Source: Acidimicrobiales bacterium (GTDB taxonomy: Bacteria; Actinomycetota; Acidimicrobiia; Acidimicrobiales; Poriferisodalaceae). Taken from it: a DNA stretch of 52,846 nucleotides. Location of the stretch: assembly GCA_009843525.1 (NCBI GenBank), contig VYDH01000009.1:2020-54865 (forward strand), read 5' to 3'. The translations under genes were made by a program, and so were the position numbers. Position 1 is the stretch's first letter. Each line of letters starts with the position of its first letter. The notes beneath the pieces are model-generated. The model saw nothing but the letters and a program-made list of their open reading frames with translations. It made no database searches and was not told the origin of the DNA. This document shows, in pieces, positions 16,283-26,800 of this stretch.

Positions 16283-17700
16283 CCGACGAGGACCTCCTCC
16301 GCGGGCGGCTGCGCAGCGCTGCATCGGAGATGCCGGTGGGCTCGGGCTCGCTTACGGGCGTCCAGGCGCGCGCAGCCCAATTGCAGCGTCGGCGCAGCGC
16401 AGTGCGCGGCGGCGTGGGCGCTTTTGCGCTCGTGGCGGTCGCGCTTGTCGGCGTGGTGTCGCTGCGAGACGGCGGGCTTGATGAACTCACCGACTCCGTG
16501 GTGGCCGCAGAGCAGCAGGAGGCGGCCGAACCCATGTCGGCGACGACTGCTGCCGTCGCATTCAGCGTCGCTGAAGAGGAAATGGCCGAGGAGGAAATGG
16601 CCGACGAGGTTGCCGCCGAGATCGTGACCGCGCCAGCGGCGGGTGATGACGAATCCCAGCAGGACGCAGCGGAGATGTCGGAGGACGCAGCGGCTGGCGC
16701 CGCCACGCCGCCCGTCGGCGAGACGCTCGAACCGGCGATAGCTGGTGAGTCGGAGAATTGGGACAGCAAGCCGCCGGCCAGCAGCGACCCCGAAGCGGTT
16801 GTGTTCGCCACGACCGTGTCGATTGTAAAACCGCCGCCAGAGGCCGAGGGCGCGGACATGCGTTACTCGTTCAGCGGCGCGCACGCCGTCGCCCGCTCAG
16901 CCGGCAACTGGTACGCGTACGACGGCGCGGACTGGCAGTCGGTGGGCCTGCCCGACGACATGGATGTCGTGGCGGTAGATCTCTCCGGGTCGGGGCGCAT
17001 TGCCGTGCTCGGCGTGGTTCGACCGCTCGATTGCGCACGTGAGCAGGTGGTGGCGATCCGCACAGGCGAGCGGTGGAGCTACGTCCGCGTCGATGACGAC
17101 ACACCGCCGACGGTGGGGTGGGAGCTGCTCGACGCCCGGATTCGCGTCACCGACTCCGCCATCGAACTTGAGCGCGTCGAGCGCCTGTGGCTGGACGAGC
17201 AGTGCCCGGACCCCACGGGCTATGAAGCACCGACTGGTGCGGCAGCGGAATTCATCGCCGATCTGAAGGAGTTCGGCGAGATCCAGCGCGACAGCTGGCC
17301 GTACGCACGGCTGGACGGAGGGTTCGCGGATCGCTGGCCGCACGTGGCTCGCACCGACGCGCATGCCGCCGCGGCATCGGCTGCCGATCTGGACTGGACG
17401 ACGATGAGCCCGCCCAGGTACACGGTGGCGGCGTTGCCGCTGACGCCGAGTCGATCGACCGACGGGGGGGCCGCAGACGTAGCCCTGCACGAGACGACCG
17501 TCATGGATGTCGCCACGATGGTGCACGTCAGTCATGGCATGGCGATGCTGCGGCGGGGCGGACAGACGTGGCAGGTCTGCCCGATCGCCGATGAGGAGCT
17601 GGACCAGGTCAACGGGGAGGTCGGCAGGGCGGGCGAGCATCTCGCGGTCGTCGTCGGCAAGCCGGAACAGACGCTGTTCATCGTCGAGCGCACCGAGTAG
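16279..17700 (+). CDS. Membrane-anchored partner of the ECF sigma factor (putative anti-sigma/sensor)
   Basis: A 473-residue protein translated from a GTG overlapping the sigma-factor stop. Residues 1-43 are cytoplasmic and basic toward the end (RAAQLQRRRSAVRG), residues about 44-62 form one transmembrane helix, and the remaining about 410 residues should be extracellular. Residues about 105-155 are highly acidic, built partly on the duplicated unit EEEMA. The distal half (about 190-473) is Trp-rich and folded-looking with no domain I recognise. There is no HxxxCxxC zinc-anti-sigma motif in the short cytoplasmic part, so anti-sigma function is inferred from position and topology alone. Confidence 0.7.
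   Translation: MTDEDLLRGRLRSAASEMPVGSGSLTGVQARAAQLQRRRSAVRGGVGAFALVAVALVGVVSLRDGGLDELTDSVVAAEQQEAAEPMSATTAAVAFSVAEEEMAEEEMADEVAAEIVTAPAAGDDESQQDAAEMSEDAAAGAATPPVGETLEPAIAGESENWDSKPPASSDPEAVVFATTVSIVKPPPEAEGADMRYSFSGAHAVARSAGNWYAYDGADWQSVGLPDDMDVVAVDLSGSGRIAVLGVVRPLDCAREQVVAIRTGERWSYVRVDDDTPPTVGWELLDARIRVTDSAIELERVERLWLDEQCPDPTGYEAPTGAAAEFIADLKEFGEIQRDSWPYARLDGGFADRWPHVARTDAHAAAASAADLDWTTMSPPRYTVAALPLTPSRSTDGGAADVALHETTVMDVATMVHVSHGMAMLRRGGQTWQVCPIADEELDQVNGEVGRAGEHLAVVVGKPEQTLFIVERTE
16576..16605 (+). repeat. 15-bp tandem duplication within the membrane partner gene
   Basis: GAGGAAATGGCCGAG is followed at once by GAGGAAATGGCCGAC, coding the repeated acidic unit EEMAE/EEMAD. The copy number could vary between strains. 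Confidence 0.85.
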
Positions 17701-17792
17701 CGGCGAGCGGTCAGGCGGTCGTGCACCTGCTGCGCGTCGCATGCAGCCGATGAATCGATTGCACGCGCAGGCAGTGTCCTAGTGTCTCGCAG

Positions 17793-18851
17793 ATGTCAGA
17801 CAGAGCAGTGGCACCGCAAGAGTTTCCCGAGCTGGGCTTCTACATGCTGCCTGGCGATGCCGACGACTCTTCGGAAGCCCTCACCGAGGTTCAAGCTGCC
17901 GAAGCGATGGGGCTTGGCAGGGCGTTTCTCGGAGAACGACCCAATCGCAAGGAGGCCGGCGCCATCTGCGGCGCAGCCGCCGCGGTCACGAACTCCATTG
18001 GCATCACGCTGGGAGTCACGAACATCAATACACGCCACCCGACGCTCACGGCGGGCCTCGCGCTCACGGTGCAGAGCCTGGCCCGCGGTCGGTTCACGAT
18101 GGGCTTCGGGCGCGGCGTTGCTGTGGCGCAGCAGATCATGGGCCTGGAGCCCGTCACCACGGCCGAACTGGAGGATTTCGCCCTGGTGATGCGTCGGTTG
18201 TTCCGGGGCGAGATCGTCGGCGACTACGACGGTCCGACCGGTCGCGTGCCGATCCTGTTTCTCGACATGGCGCTCGACGAGCACCTTCCCCTGGCCCTCG
18301 GGGCGATGGGACCGAACACGCTGGCCTTGGGCGGACGCTGTTTCGACGACGTCATCTTGCATCCGTTTTATTCCGACGAGACGGTGGTGCGCTCGGTGGA
18401 CGCGGTCACGGTGGCTGCCGAGCAGGCGGGGCGCGATCCGGCTGAGGTGAACGTCTGGTCGTGCTTCGTGGTGGTCAGCGACGAGGTTCCGCTGGAGCTG
18501 CGGTTGCGCAAGACGGTCGGACGCTTGGCCACCTACCTGCAGTACTACGGCGATGTGCTGGTGCGGGTGAACCGCTGGGATCCCGATGTGCTGGCGCAGT
18601 TCCGCGCGGACGAAGTCGTGGCCAAGTTCCTCGCCCCGATTGACGGCACGGCCACGGTTTCGGAGCTCGAGCACATCGGCACGCTCTTGCCGGATGAATG
18701 GCTGGCCCCGATGGCAGCGGGTACGCCCGCCGAATGTGCCGCGGCGGTCAGACGTCAGATCGACCTCGGCTGCGACGCCGTGCTCATGCACGGCGCAACG
18801 CCTGCCGAGCTGGCACCGGTTATTGACGCCTACCGACTGCTCGCCACCTAA
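17793..18851 (+). CDS. LLM-class (F420/flavin) oxidoreductase, stand-alone
   Basis: A 352-residue luciferase-like family protein. Visible blocks are GLGRAFLGERPNRKEAGAICG, SIGITLGVTNINTRHPT, GRFTMGFGRGVAVAQQIMG and PLALGAMGPNTLALGGRCFDD. The C-terminus LGCDAVLMHGATPAELAPVI is the usual last strand and helix. It is not tightly linked to either neighbour (92 nt after the sigma-partner stop, 114 nt before the amidase), so it may be its own transcript. Substrate and cofactor unknown; F420 is likely from the abundance of such enzymes in actinobacteria. Confidence 0.87.
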   Translation: MSDRAVAPQEFPELGFYMLPGDADDSSEALTEVQAAEAMGLGRAFLGERPNRKEAGAICGAAAAVTNSIGITLGVTNINTRHPTLTAGLALTVQSLARGRFTMGFGRGVAVAQQIMGLEPVTTAELEDFALVMRRLFRGEIVGDYDGPTGRVPILFLDMALDEHLPLALGAMGPNTLALGGRCFDDVILHPFYSDETVVRSVDAVTVAAEQAGRDPAEVNVWSCFVVVSDEVPLELRLRKTVGRLATYLQYYGDVLVRVNRWDPDVLAQFRADEVVAKFLAPIDGTATVSELEHIGTLLPDEWLAPMAAGTPAECAAAVRRQIDLGCDAVLMHGATPAELAPVIDAYRLLAT

Positions 18852-18900
18852 GCACCGCGGCTGCCTTCGTCACGACAGCGCTCGACCCGAAACCTCCCTG

Positions 18901-18947
18901 CGACGTCAGAACTAACGTCGGCACAGCGCCGGGGCTGTCCTGGCGCT
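18901..18947 (+). promoter_or_regulatory. Two consecutive inverted repeats between LLM gene and amidase
   Basis: CGACGT-N8-ACGTCG (18901-18920) and AGCGCC-N11-GGCGCT (18925-18947) follow each other in the 114-bp gap. Either could be an operator for the amidase gene or part of a terminator for the preceding gene; no T-tract follows. Confidence 0.4.
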
Positions 18948-18965
18948 TGGGGATCAGGGGACGAG

Positions 18966-20336
18966 ATGGCGAGCGATGATCCGGGACTGTGGAGTGCGAG
19001 CGCGCAGGCTGCGGCAGTGGCCTCGGGGGAGCTGTCGAGCCGCGAGCTGACTGCACATGTCATCGACCGCGTCGAGCGTCTCGACGGCGACATCAACGCA
19101 GTGGTCACCCGCGACTTCGAAGCGGCGCTCGAACGCGCCGCGGCGGCCGATGCCGCGCAAGCCGGCGGCGAGCCGCTCGGGCCGCTGCACGGTGTGCCGT
19201 TCACGGCGAAGGACGCCCTGATGACGGCGGGCATCCGCTCGACCGGCGGGGCAAGAGAGCTGACCGACAACGTTCCTGACACTGATGCAGCCGTCCTGGC
19301 GGCCTGCCGCGCGGCAGGGGCGATCGTGATCGGCAAGACCAACCTTCCTCGCTGGTCGGCCGACAACCAGTCCTTCAACGACCTGTTCGGCACCACCAGC
19401 AATCCCTGGGACCTGTCCAAGGTCCCCGGCGGTTCGTCCGGTGGGGCCGCGGCTGCGACGGCGATGGGTTTCACCGGCTTCGAGATCGGCACCGACATCG
19501 GCGGCTCGATCCGCTTTCCGGCCTCGTACAACGGCATCTGGGGCCACAAGCCGAGCTTCGGTGTGATCCCGACTACCGGCTACCTGGATCACGTGCGGGG
19601 CGGCACGACTGAGCCGGACATCAACGTATTCGGCCCGCTGACGCGCAGCTGCGACGACTTGGAGTTACTCTTCGATGTGCTGCTGCGCACCGAAGCCCCG
19701 TGGGTGCCGCAGCTGCCGCCCGCACCGGACGATGTGAGCGGCTTGCGTGTCGCCGCATGGCTCGACGACGAGTACTGCCCGGTCGACGGCGACGTGCTCG
19801 AGGTGATGAATGCGGCTGTGGCGGCTCTTGACGCCAGCGGCGTGAGCGTCGACCACGCGGCCCGTCCAGACATCGATCCGATGCCGGCGTGGGAAACGGG
19901 GCTGTGGCTGGTGCGGGCCGCCATGACGCTTGCGGGCCGCGGCGAAGGCCCGGGCCATCGTGAATGGCTCGAGCGTCACATGGCGCGCGAGGCGTGCCGC
20001 CGCAAGTGGGCCGACTTCTTCACCCGTTACGACGCAATCCTGATGCCGGTGAGCTTTCACCCTCCCTTCGATCACATGCAGGACGGCACGTTCGCGGAAC
20101 GCCGCATCCCAGCGAATGGCATCGAGCGGCCGTACATCGAGATGACCCGCTGGACGATCCTGACCGGCATGTCGTACCTGCCCGCCACCGTGCCGCCGCT
20201 GGGTCTCACGCCGCAGGGGCTGCCGGTCGGATTCCAAGTGGTCGGCCCCTACGGCGGCGACCGCACCACCATGGCGCTGGCCCGCCGCATCGGCGAGCTC
20301 ACCGGCGGCTACCGGCCCCCACCCCGCGCCCTCTGA
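18966..20336 (+). CDS. Amidase (amidase signature family)
   Basis: A 456-residue amide hydrolase with the Ser-cisSer-Lys triad: K82 in GVPFTAKDALMTAG, cis-serine within VPGGSSGGAAAA (S157/S158) and nucleophile S181 in GTDIGGSIRFPASYNGIWGHKPSFG. The start follows GGGGACGAG. Length is normal for bacterial amidases or 6-aminohexanoate-cyclic-dimer hydrolase-like proteins; GatA is less likely because there is no gatB/gatC neighbour. Substrate unknown. Its 3' end overlaps the convergent addA-like gene by 28 nt, so both stop codons lie inside the other gene. Confidence 0.93.
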   Translation: MASDDPGLWSASAQAAAVASGELSSRELTAHVIDRVERLDGDINAVVTRDFEAALERAAAADAAQAGGEPLGPLHGVPFTAKDALMTAGIRSTGGARELTDNVPDTDAAVLAACRAAGAIVIGKTNLPRWSADNQSFNDLFGTTSNPWDLSKVPGGSSGGAAAATAMGFTGFEIGTDIGGSIRFPASYNGIWGHKPSFGVIPTTGYLDHVRGGTTEPDINVFGPLTRSCDDLELLFDVLLRTEAPWVPQLPPAPDDVSGLRVAAWLDDEYCPVDGDVLEVMNAAVAALDASGVSVDHAARPDIDPMPAWETGLWLVRAAMTLAGRGEGPGHREWLERHMAREACRRKWADFFTRYDAILMPVSFHPPFDHMQDGTFAERRIPANGIERPYIEMTRWTILTGMSYLPATVPPLGLTPQGLPVGFQVVGPYGGDRTTMALARRIGELTGGYRPPPRAL

Positions 20337-23300
20337 GCGGCTGCGGGCACCTCTTTGAGGGCTTGGGCCAGGTCCGCGCCCTCGATCACACCTTCGGCGA
20401 CCGCGTCACGGGTCAAGAACTGGAACACGATTCGCTCCACCTCCATGCCGGTGGCCTGCTGGGCGCACCAGGCATAGGTCGCGCCCTGCAAGCGGTAGTA
20501 GGCGGTCTTCTGCTCAACGGTGTCGCTGTCAGCAATGGCGTCGGTCTTGAAGTCGACAACCACCAGACGGCCCTCGGGTGTTTCGTACAGCAGGTCGATG
20601 AAGCCTTCGAGCACCCCTCCGTCGTCGAGCGGCGCGGTCACGAACACCTCTTGCCAGAATCGTCCGAGCGCAGCCTCTGCCACCGTGCGGCTGGCCAGCG
20701 CAGACTCCACCCGTCGCAACACCTCGCGCTCGCGTCCGGATGCGCCGTGGTCGCGTGCGCAGACATACGCAAGCGCTCGCAACGCTTCGCGGCCATGCGT
20801 CGTCGGATCAGCAATATCGATGCTCTGCAGCACCGCATGCACGGCGCTGCCCAGCGCCGTGCCGTAGCGACCATGGCGCATCGGCGGCGCCCCGTTTGCG
20901 GCGTCACCGTGTGCGCGAGCCTGGCTTCCTGCTGCGAGGCCGATGTCTGCGCTCTCGTCGTCCTTGGACAATCCGGCAGCGTCGAGTTCTGAAGCCAAGC
21001 CGGACTCGTCGCTGTCGTCGTCGCGCGCACCGATTGTCCCCACAGCGTGCTGCTTGGCGAGCGCAGAGGCGCTGAGGTACGCCGGTTTGCGGCTCGCCTG
21101 GACGGCTGCGGCGTGCCGTTGCAGCCATTCCTCGCGACTGCCGAAGAGATCGCCGGACGCAGCACCGGCCGTGCCGTCGGGCGCCGTCGTTGCGCGCCGA
21201 TCCCCGGCAGCCAACGTGCCGTCGTGCGAATCGTCGGCGGCAGGCGTGTCGAGTTGCGCCCCGATCGCTCGGAAGTCGTGTGCCTGCCATGTCTCGCCGC
21301 TCAGCGGCCGTGAGGAATCGGCCGCCGCGAGCCGGTTCACGGCGTTGGCCAGCAGTTCGCCGCTCTCGAGATTGTGCTCACCGCCCGTCGTGCGGGGCCG
21401 CGGCTTGCGGTGCACCGAGACGATCAGACGGTCGCGCGCGCGGGTGCAAGCGACGTAGAGCAAGCGCAATCGCTCGTAGTGGAGCGCGACGATCTCGGCC
21501 TCGTTGCGTTCCCAGAAGTCGTGCGATTCCACGTCGCCGCGTACGCGAATCTCTGGCTGCGCGTCGTCGCTGCCGAAGATCACCTGCACACCGGTGCGCT
21601 TGCGCGGCTTGTCCTGCAGTCCGGCCACGATGACGATCGGGAATTCCAGCCCCTTGGCGGCATGAATCGTCATGACGCGCACTGCATCGTCATCGGACTC
21701 GGGCAAGATCGATTCGGTGATGCGCGAGTTCTCCGATGCCTGTCCCGTGGCCCAGGCCAGAAAGCCACGCAGGCCGCCGTGCTGGCTGTCTGACCAGGCC
21801 CGCGCTTGGTCGACGACGTAGCGAATCTGGCGCCAGGCATCGCGTGGCCGCGGCCTGGCCGCCACCTGCTCGTAGAGGCGGCGCTCGCTCACCAGCGAAT
21901 CAATCAGCTCGGCGGGCCCGAGAACCGTGTGCCGCAAGTGAAGCGAGCGCAAGTGCGCCAACGCCTCGGTGACCGGTGTGTCGGCACCCTCGACCAGGCG
22001 AGGATCGGTGTAGTTCCACGAGCCGTGATGGGAAACCCGGTGGAGGTAGAGGTCGTCATCGCCACATCCGTAGACGGGTGTGCGCAGGACGCTCGCAACG
22101 GCGAGTGCATCAGTAGGGTCAGCCACCGCCCTCAGGCACATCATCAGGTCGCGCACCATCTGGGTCCGCCACACGAACGACGCCGCCTCGAGCCGGTAGG
22201 AGATGCCCGCTTCGGAGAGCGCATCTTCGAGTTGCTCCAGCCCCGTCCGCTTGGGTATCAGCACGGCGATGTCGCTGGGCCGTGCACAGCGCTCAGTGCC
22301 AGTGTCGGGGTCGATGACCGTCCATCTCTCCTTCATGATCGTCGTGATGGCGCCGGCCACGTCTTCGGACTCGGCCTCGCGAACGTCCTCGATGTGGGCC
22401 TCGGCCGGGTGTGCGGGGAGTCCCAGCACGGTGACCCGCGACCCGCCGTGCGGGTGAGTCTGCGCACCGGACGGCAACTGCCGGCCGGCAATCAACGCGC
22501 GGTACGGAGGCTGGATGCCTGGCACTTCGGTGATGAGCTGCGAGAACACATCGTTGATCCATGCGACGACTTCGGGCAGCGTGCGAAAGTTCGTCGTGAG
22601 CGAGACCACCGATCCGAGCTCTTGGCCGAGGCGCTGTTGCGCGTCCATGTACAGAGCGATATCGGCACGGCGGAACCGGTAGATGGACTGCTTCGGATCG
22701 CCGACGAAGAAGAGCCGTTCAGGCTCTGCCGACGGCGCGCCGAGGCCGTCGGGGAATGCGATCAGGCGGGCCAGCTCGATCTGGATCGGATCGGTGTCCT
22801 GGAACTCGTCGATCAGCAGGCGTTGATACTGCTGCGACAGCGCGGTGCGGACTTGCAGTGCAGCGGGGCTGTCGCGCAGCAGCCACCGCGCCCGGGTCAG
22901 CAGGTCATGGAATTCGAGGCCGCCTGCCAGACGGCGATGCATGGCGCCGTCGACGGTGAACGAGCGAAGGCGCTCGCACACCTGCGCCAGCGCCTCGGTC
23001 ACCACCGCGGACACCGATCCGGCGACGAGCGAGCGCAGCTCGTCGAATGCGCCTCTCACCTCGGAGATGTCGGGCCAGTCGCCCTGGCGGCCCTTGTTGC
23101 CGACCCTGGGGATGCCTGCGGACAACAGCGCCCGCAGCCGCTCTCGACTGTTGCGGGCGTTCGCGAGCCGCTCGACGAGCGTGCTGACCGGAGGGAACGA
23201 GGCGTAGAGCTTGCATTCGGCAGGATTGGCGCATTCCCGGCGAAGCTGGAGCAGGTCGGCTGCGGCGCTCTCGATTTCGGCTGTCTCGAGCGGCAGCATC

Positions 23301-23884
23301 GCTGCGGCATGAGCCGGCCACTCGAGCCGGTCAGCGTTGTCGTTGAGTGCCCGGGCGAGGTCTCGCAAGTGAGCGGTGCTCACGCCGACCGCGTCGAGCA
23401 TGCCGATCGGCCAGCGCATCGGCTCGTCAGACAGCAGCTCGGACAGGAATGCCTCCCAGCGTTCGTCGAACGCCACGTCGGAGGCGATCTCGTCGAGCGT
23501 GTCGAACGACGGCGGCAACCCCGCCTCGATGGGATGCTCGGCCAGGATGCGGCGCGCGAATCCGTGCAGCGTCGACACGGCAGCGCCGTCAAGTTCGCCG
23601 AGTGCAGCCTGAACGAGTTCGCACTCGCGATCGGGGGCCGTCTGCAACGCCTTGCTCAGCTCCGCGCGGACGCGGTTGCGAAGCTCGGCCGCCGCCTTCT
23701 CGGTGAACGTGATCGCAGCAATGGCCGGCATCGGCACCGGCTCGAAACCGCCGGCGCCGGTCACCATGGACACGATCCGTTCCACGAGCACCGTGGTCTT
23801 CCCGGTGCCTGCACCCGCCTCGACGAACAGCAGTCGATCTGCCTCCGAGGCAATCAGGTCGCGTTCGGCCTGGTCAGCCAGCAT
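20309..23884 (-). CDS. addA: UvrD/REP-type helicase-nuclease, AddA/RecB-like
   Basis: A 1191-residue superfamily 1A helicase fused to a RecB-family nuclease, the active motor of a double-strand-break resection complex. From the start at 23884 the motifs run Walker A AGAGTGKT (23-30), Ia ITFTEKAAAELRNRV, II LLIDEFQDTDP, III VGDPKQSIYRFR, IV LTTNFRT, V VMTIHAAKGLEFP, VI LLYVACTRARDRL. The C-terminal nuclease shows GSAVHAVLQ, GFIDLLYE, VVVDFKTD and the YRLQGATYAW helix. Its ATG shares one base with the addB stop (TGATG), so the two are translationally coupled. An in-frame upstream extension would overlap addB and is rejected. Mycobacterial AdnAB is an alternative name for the pair, but the partner here lacks an intact motor. 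Confidence 0.93.
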   Translation of the reverse strand: MLADQAERDLIASEADRLLFVEAGAGTGKTTVLVERIVSMVTGAGGFEPVPMPAIAAITFTEKAAAELRNRVRAELSKALQTAPDRECELVQAALGELDGAAVSTLHGFARRILAEHPIEAGLPPSFDTLDEIASDVAFDERWEAFLSELLSDEPMRWPIGMLDAVGVSTAHLRDLARALNDNADRLEWPAHAAAMLPLETAEIESAAADLLQLRRECANPAECKLYASFPPVSTLVERLANARNSRERLRALLSAGIPRVGNKGRQGDWPDISEVRGAFDELRSLVAGSVSAVVTEALAQVCERLRSFTVDGAMHRRLAGGLEFHDLLTRARWLLRDSPAALQVRTALSQQYQRLLIDEFQDTDPIQIELARLIAFPDGLGAPSAEPERLFFVGDPKQSIYRFRRADIALYMDAQQRLGQELGSVVSLTTNFRTLPEVVAWINDVFSQLITEVPGIQPPYRALIAGRQLPSGAQTHPHGGSRVTVLGLPAHPAEAHIEDVREAESEDVAGAITTIMKERWTVIDPDTGTERCARPSDIAVLIPKRTGLEQLEDALSEAGISYRLEAASFVWRTQMVRDLMMCLRAVADPTDALAVASVLRTPVYGCGDDDLYLHRVSHHGSWNYTDPRLVEGADTPVTEALAHLRSLHLRHTVLGPAELIDSLVSERRLYEQVAARPRPRDAWRQIRYVVDQARAWSDSQHGGLRGFLAWATGQASENSRITESILPESDDDAVRVMTIHAAKGLEFPIVIVAGLQDKPRKRTGVQVIFGSDDAQPEIRVRGDVESHDFWERNEAEIVALHYERLRLLYVACTRARDRLIVSVHRKPRPRTTGGEHNLESGELLANAVNRLAAADSSRPLSGETWQAHDFRAIGAQLDTPAADDSHDGTLAAGDRRATTAPDGTAGAASGDLFGSREEWLQRHAAAVQASRKPAYLSASALAKQHAVGTIGARDDDSDESGLASELDAAGLSKDDESADIGLAAGSQARAHGDAANGAPPMRHGRYGTALGSAVHAVLQSIDIADPTTHGREALRALAYVCARDHGASGREREVLRRVESALASRTVAEAALGRFWQEVFVTAPLDDGGVLEGFIDLLYETPEGRLVVVDFKTDAIADSDTVEQKTAYYRLQGATYAWCAQQATGMEVERIVFQFLTRDAVAEGVIEGADLAQALKEVPAAAQRARGGGR

Positions 23885-26800
23885 CACGCGATCTCCTCGA
23901 TCGGGCCTTCGGCCAGGTGGGCGAAACCGCTCAGTTCGGGAGCGAGACGCTTTCGCTTCCATTGCCGCAGGACCTCGGCTGTGCCGATCCCATCTGGATC
24001 GCAGTAGGGGCATGGGGTGAAGCCGGCCCGATCGTCGCCCGCCCGCACGTAGCCGACGAAGATGCCTGCGGCGATCCCGTCGGTGATCGAGCGCACGACC
24101 TCGGTGAATCGCGCGAAGTAGGCATCGTCCATGTGGCGGGTGACCCAAGTCCAATCGGCGCGCGCCGAGACAAACCAGTAGGCGGCTTGCGCGATTGCAT
24201 CGGTCACCCGGACGCTGGGTGCGAAGTGATGCGCCGCCGCGAGCGCGTATACACCGAGCTGCAGCTTCGTTCCGCGCAGGGTGGGGTCGTCAGGTCGGCG
24301 GGCGCGTTCAGACGGTCTGCGAATGCCCAGGTAGGGAAATGCCGATCCGGACTTGTAGTCGATCACCACCAGCCGCCCACCGGCGGCCGGCGGGCGGTTT
24401 TCGGCCGGGCTGCCGATGCGCTCCACCCGATCGATCGCTCCCCGGAGAAGCAGCTGGCGACCGGGTTCTACCTCGAACGGCACGGCCGCTGCATCGGCGT
24501 CGCCGTCGGCGACCGGGCCGAGGCCGAAGCGGTGCTCGGAAGCGACGACCCTGCCCGACGCAGCGGCATGATGGTCTGTGGGTCGCTGCTCGTCGCGCGC
24601 GAGCACCTCGACGAGATCGGCCAGCATGGTCTCGCGATCGAAGCTCCACAGCAACGGGAAGCCCGTGGCGCCGACGGCCTCGAGCTGTGCCGCCTTGGCT
24701 TCGCCGAGCTGACGCAAGCGATCGCGATCACGCTGGCTGTAGCTGCGGCCGATGCCCGGAAGTTCGCTCGCCGACCGAGCCTCTTCGATCAGCTCTCGCA
24801 GCAGCGCATCAAGGGATTCGTGGATGAGCTGACCACGGTCGATGGGGCTGAGGCGCACGATCGACTCGGGTTCGACGACTTCGTCGATGCCGAGCAGGTA
24901 CGAGAACAGGTACTTGCGGGGGCAGGCAGCCCATGCCTCGAGGCGACTCGCCGACAGGACGTCGGCGAGACCGTCGTGCGCATCGACGACCTTGCTGAGA
25001 TTGCCGTCGAAGCGGGTGAAGCGGCCGCTTCGACGTCCTCGCCACAGCGCAACACCGCGTGCGAAGGCGGACTCGGCGGCGTCGGAGAACAGCCGATGCC
25101 GGTTCAGCTCGCCGCTCTGCTGAGCGGCCACGTACAGCGCCCTGCTGTCGTACTCAGCAGAGCTGGCCGGAAAGCGCGCACCCAACAGCCCGCTGGTGAA
25201 CGAATGGCTGACCCGCAGGCCGGGCACTGTTCCCGATGCTGCCGCAGCCGTCAGATTGCCCGCGTCGAGGAAGCCCCCGGCAAAATCGTCACTGGGATGC
25301 GATGCCTCCGCTGCCAGACGCTGCGCTGTCGGCAACAGCCAGCGGGAGGGAACGCTCTCGGCGTTGCGACGCAGGTCGCCGCGCGGAACCGTGATCGTGC
25401 TGCCTTCCGGGCAGCACGCCAGTGCAGTCAGCAGGTCACGATGCTGGGCGTCGGTGCGCTCGGAGCGGCCGGTCAGCGCGCCCCGGTGGCGGTCCGCATC
25501 TCCGATGAGGCTGTCGGGATGCTGGCGGGAGGGGTAGATGCCTTCGGCCAGGCCGAGCACGTACAGCCGCTGCTGCGGCACGCGGGCGTGGCTGCTCAGG
25601 CTGCCGACGAAGACCCCCGCGCCGACGACGCCCTTGCGGCCGTGCGGTGCAGCCAGTTGAGCCTGCAACGTGCGCAGCATGAGGGAGGCATCGGCAGCGG
25701 ACTCGATCTCGCTGAGCGAGCTCAGGCCTTCGAGCAGGGTGTCGATGCGCTGGGCGGCTGAGCGTTCGGTGCCCCACTGCGCCTCCGCATTGCCAGCGGA
25801 GGCGTCATCGTCAGGACCGAGCGGGTGCCCGCTGCGCGCCGGTTCGAGACCTGGAGTCCAGTCGTCGTCGGTGGTGCGCCCCAGGTAGTGCCTCACTTGC
25901 TCGCGCAGCCAGCCCGACAATGCGTCCCATGTATGCGCGGCCGTTGCCGCGCTGATGCGCCGGGACAAATCGGAGACGAACGCGGCAAGGTCGCTGCAGC
26001 GTCGTCGGTCTGCTCGGAGGCGGGAGAGTCGAGCCTCACTGGCCTCCGGATCTGCTTCCTCCGCGTCGATCTGCGCATCGAGCGAGTGCGCGAGCCGGCC
26101 GAGCCGGGTTGACGTATCGAGTTCCGGCGAGCCGGCGGCGCCAACTGCGACCCAGTCACCGGTCTCGACCACCTTGGCCGTGCGGGCCAGGCGTTCCCAT
26201 GCCGCAGCCGGCGCGGGCGCGCGCACTCGTGCGCCGTCGGCCGCTTCGAACGACACCCATACGGGCGCCTCGGCAAGCAGAGCCATCACATCGACGCGCC
26301 GCATCCGCTGATCGACGACGAGCCGCATCAGGCTGAGGACGAAGCGTCCCACCAGTGACTCGGCAAGCGTTCTGGCAGCATCGCCGTTCCAAGCGATGCC
26401 GACCGCGTCGAGCTGCTCGGTGAGCGTGCGCGCGTAGGGTTCGCGGGCCGGGATGAGGACGGCAATATCGCTGGCCGCCACTCCGGCGTCGAGATCCTCG
26501 AGCACGGCACGCACCACGGCACGTACTTCCTCGTCGGGATCGGTCACGCTGATGACGGCATCTGCGGTGGCTTCGTCGACCTCGATGTCGGCGAAGAGGT
26601 CGTGGGCGAGCCCGACGGTTTCGCTTGCGCGCTCGCGACCGTCGGCGATGTCGCTCGCTGCTGCTTCCGCCTTCTCTGGGCGTCGAGACGCGCTCAGTGC
26701 CATGCATGTCTCGCGCGCGAGGCGATCTGCGTCACGATTCCCGGTGACACCGAGATGCACGACGGTCTCGTGCGCGGCGGCAAGCTCCCGCACCAAGCGC

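Noticed and set aside
21806..24007. 733-codon plus-strand open frame inside addA
   Set aside because: Antisense to helicase motifs II-VI; composition is that of a reverse-strand shadow.
23885..24154. 90-codon N-terminal extension of addA
   Set aside because: It overlaps the nuclease end of addB and encodes unconserved Arg-rich sequence; the ATG at 23884 precedes the Q-motif/Walker A at normal distance.
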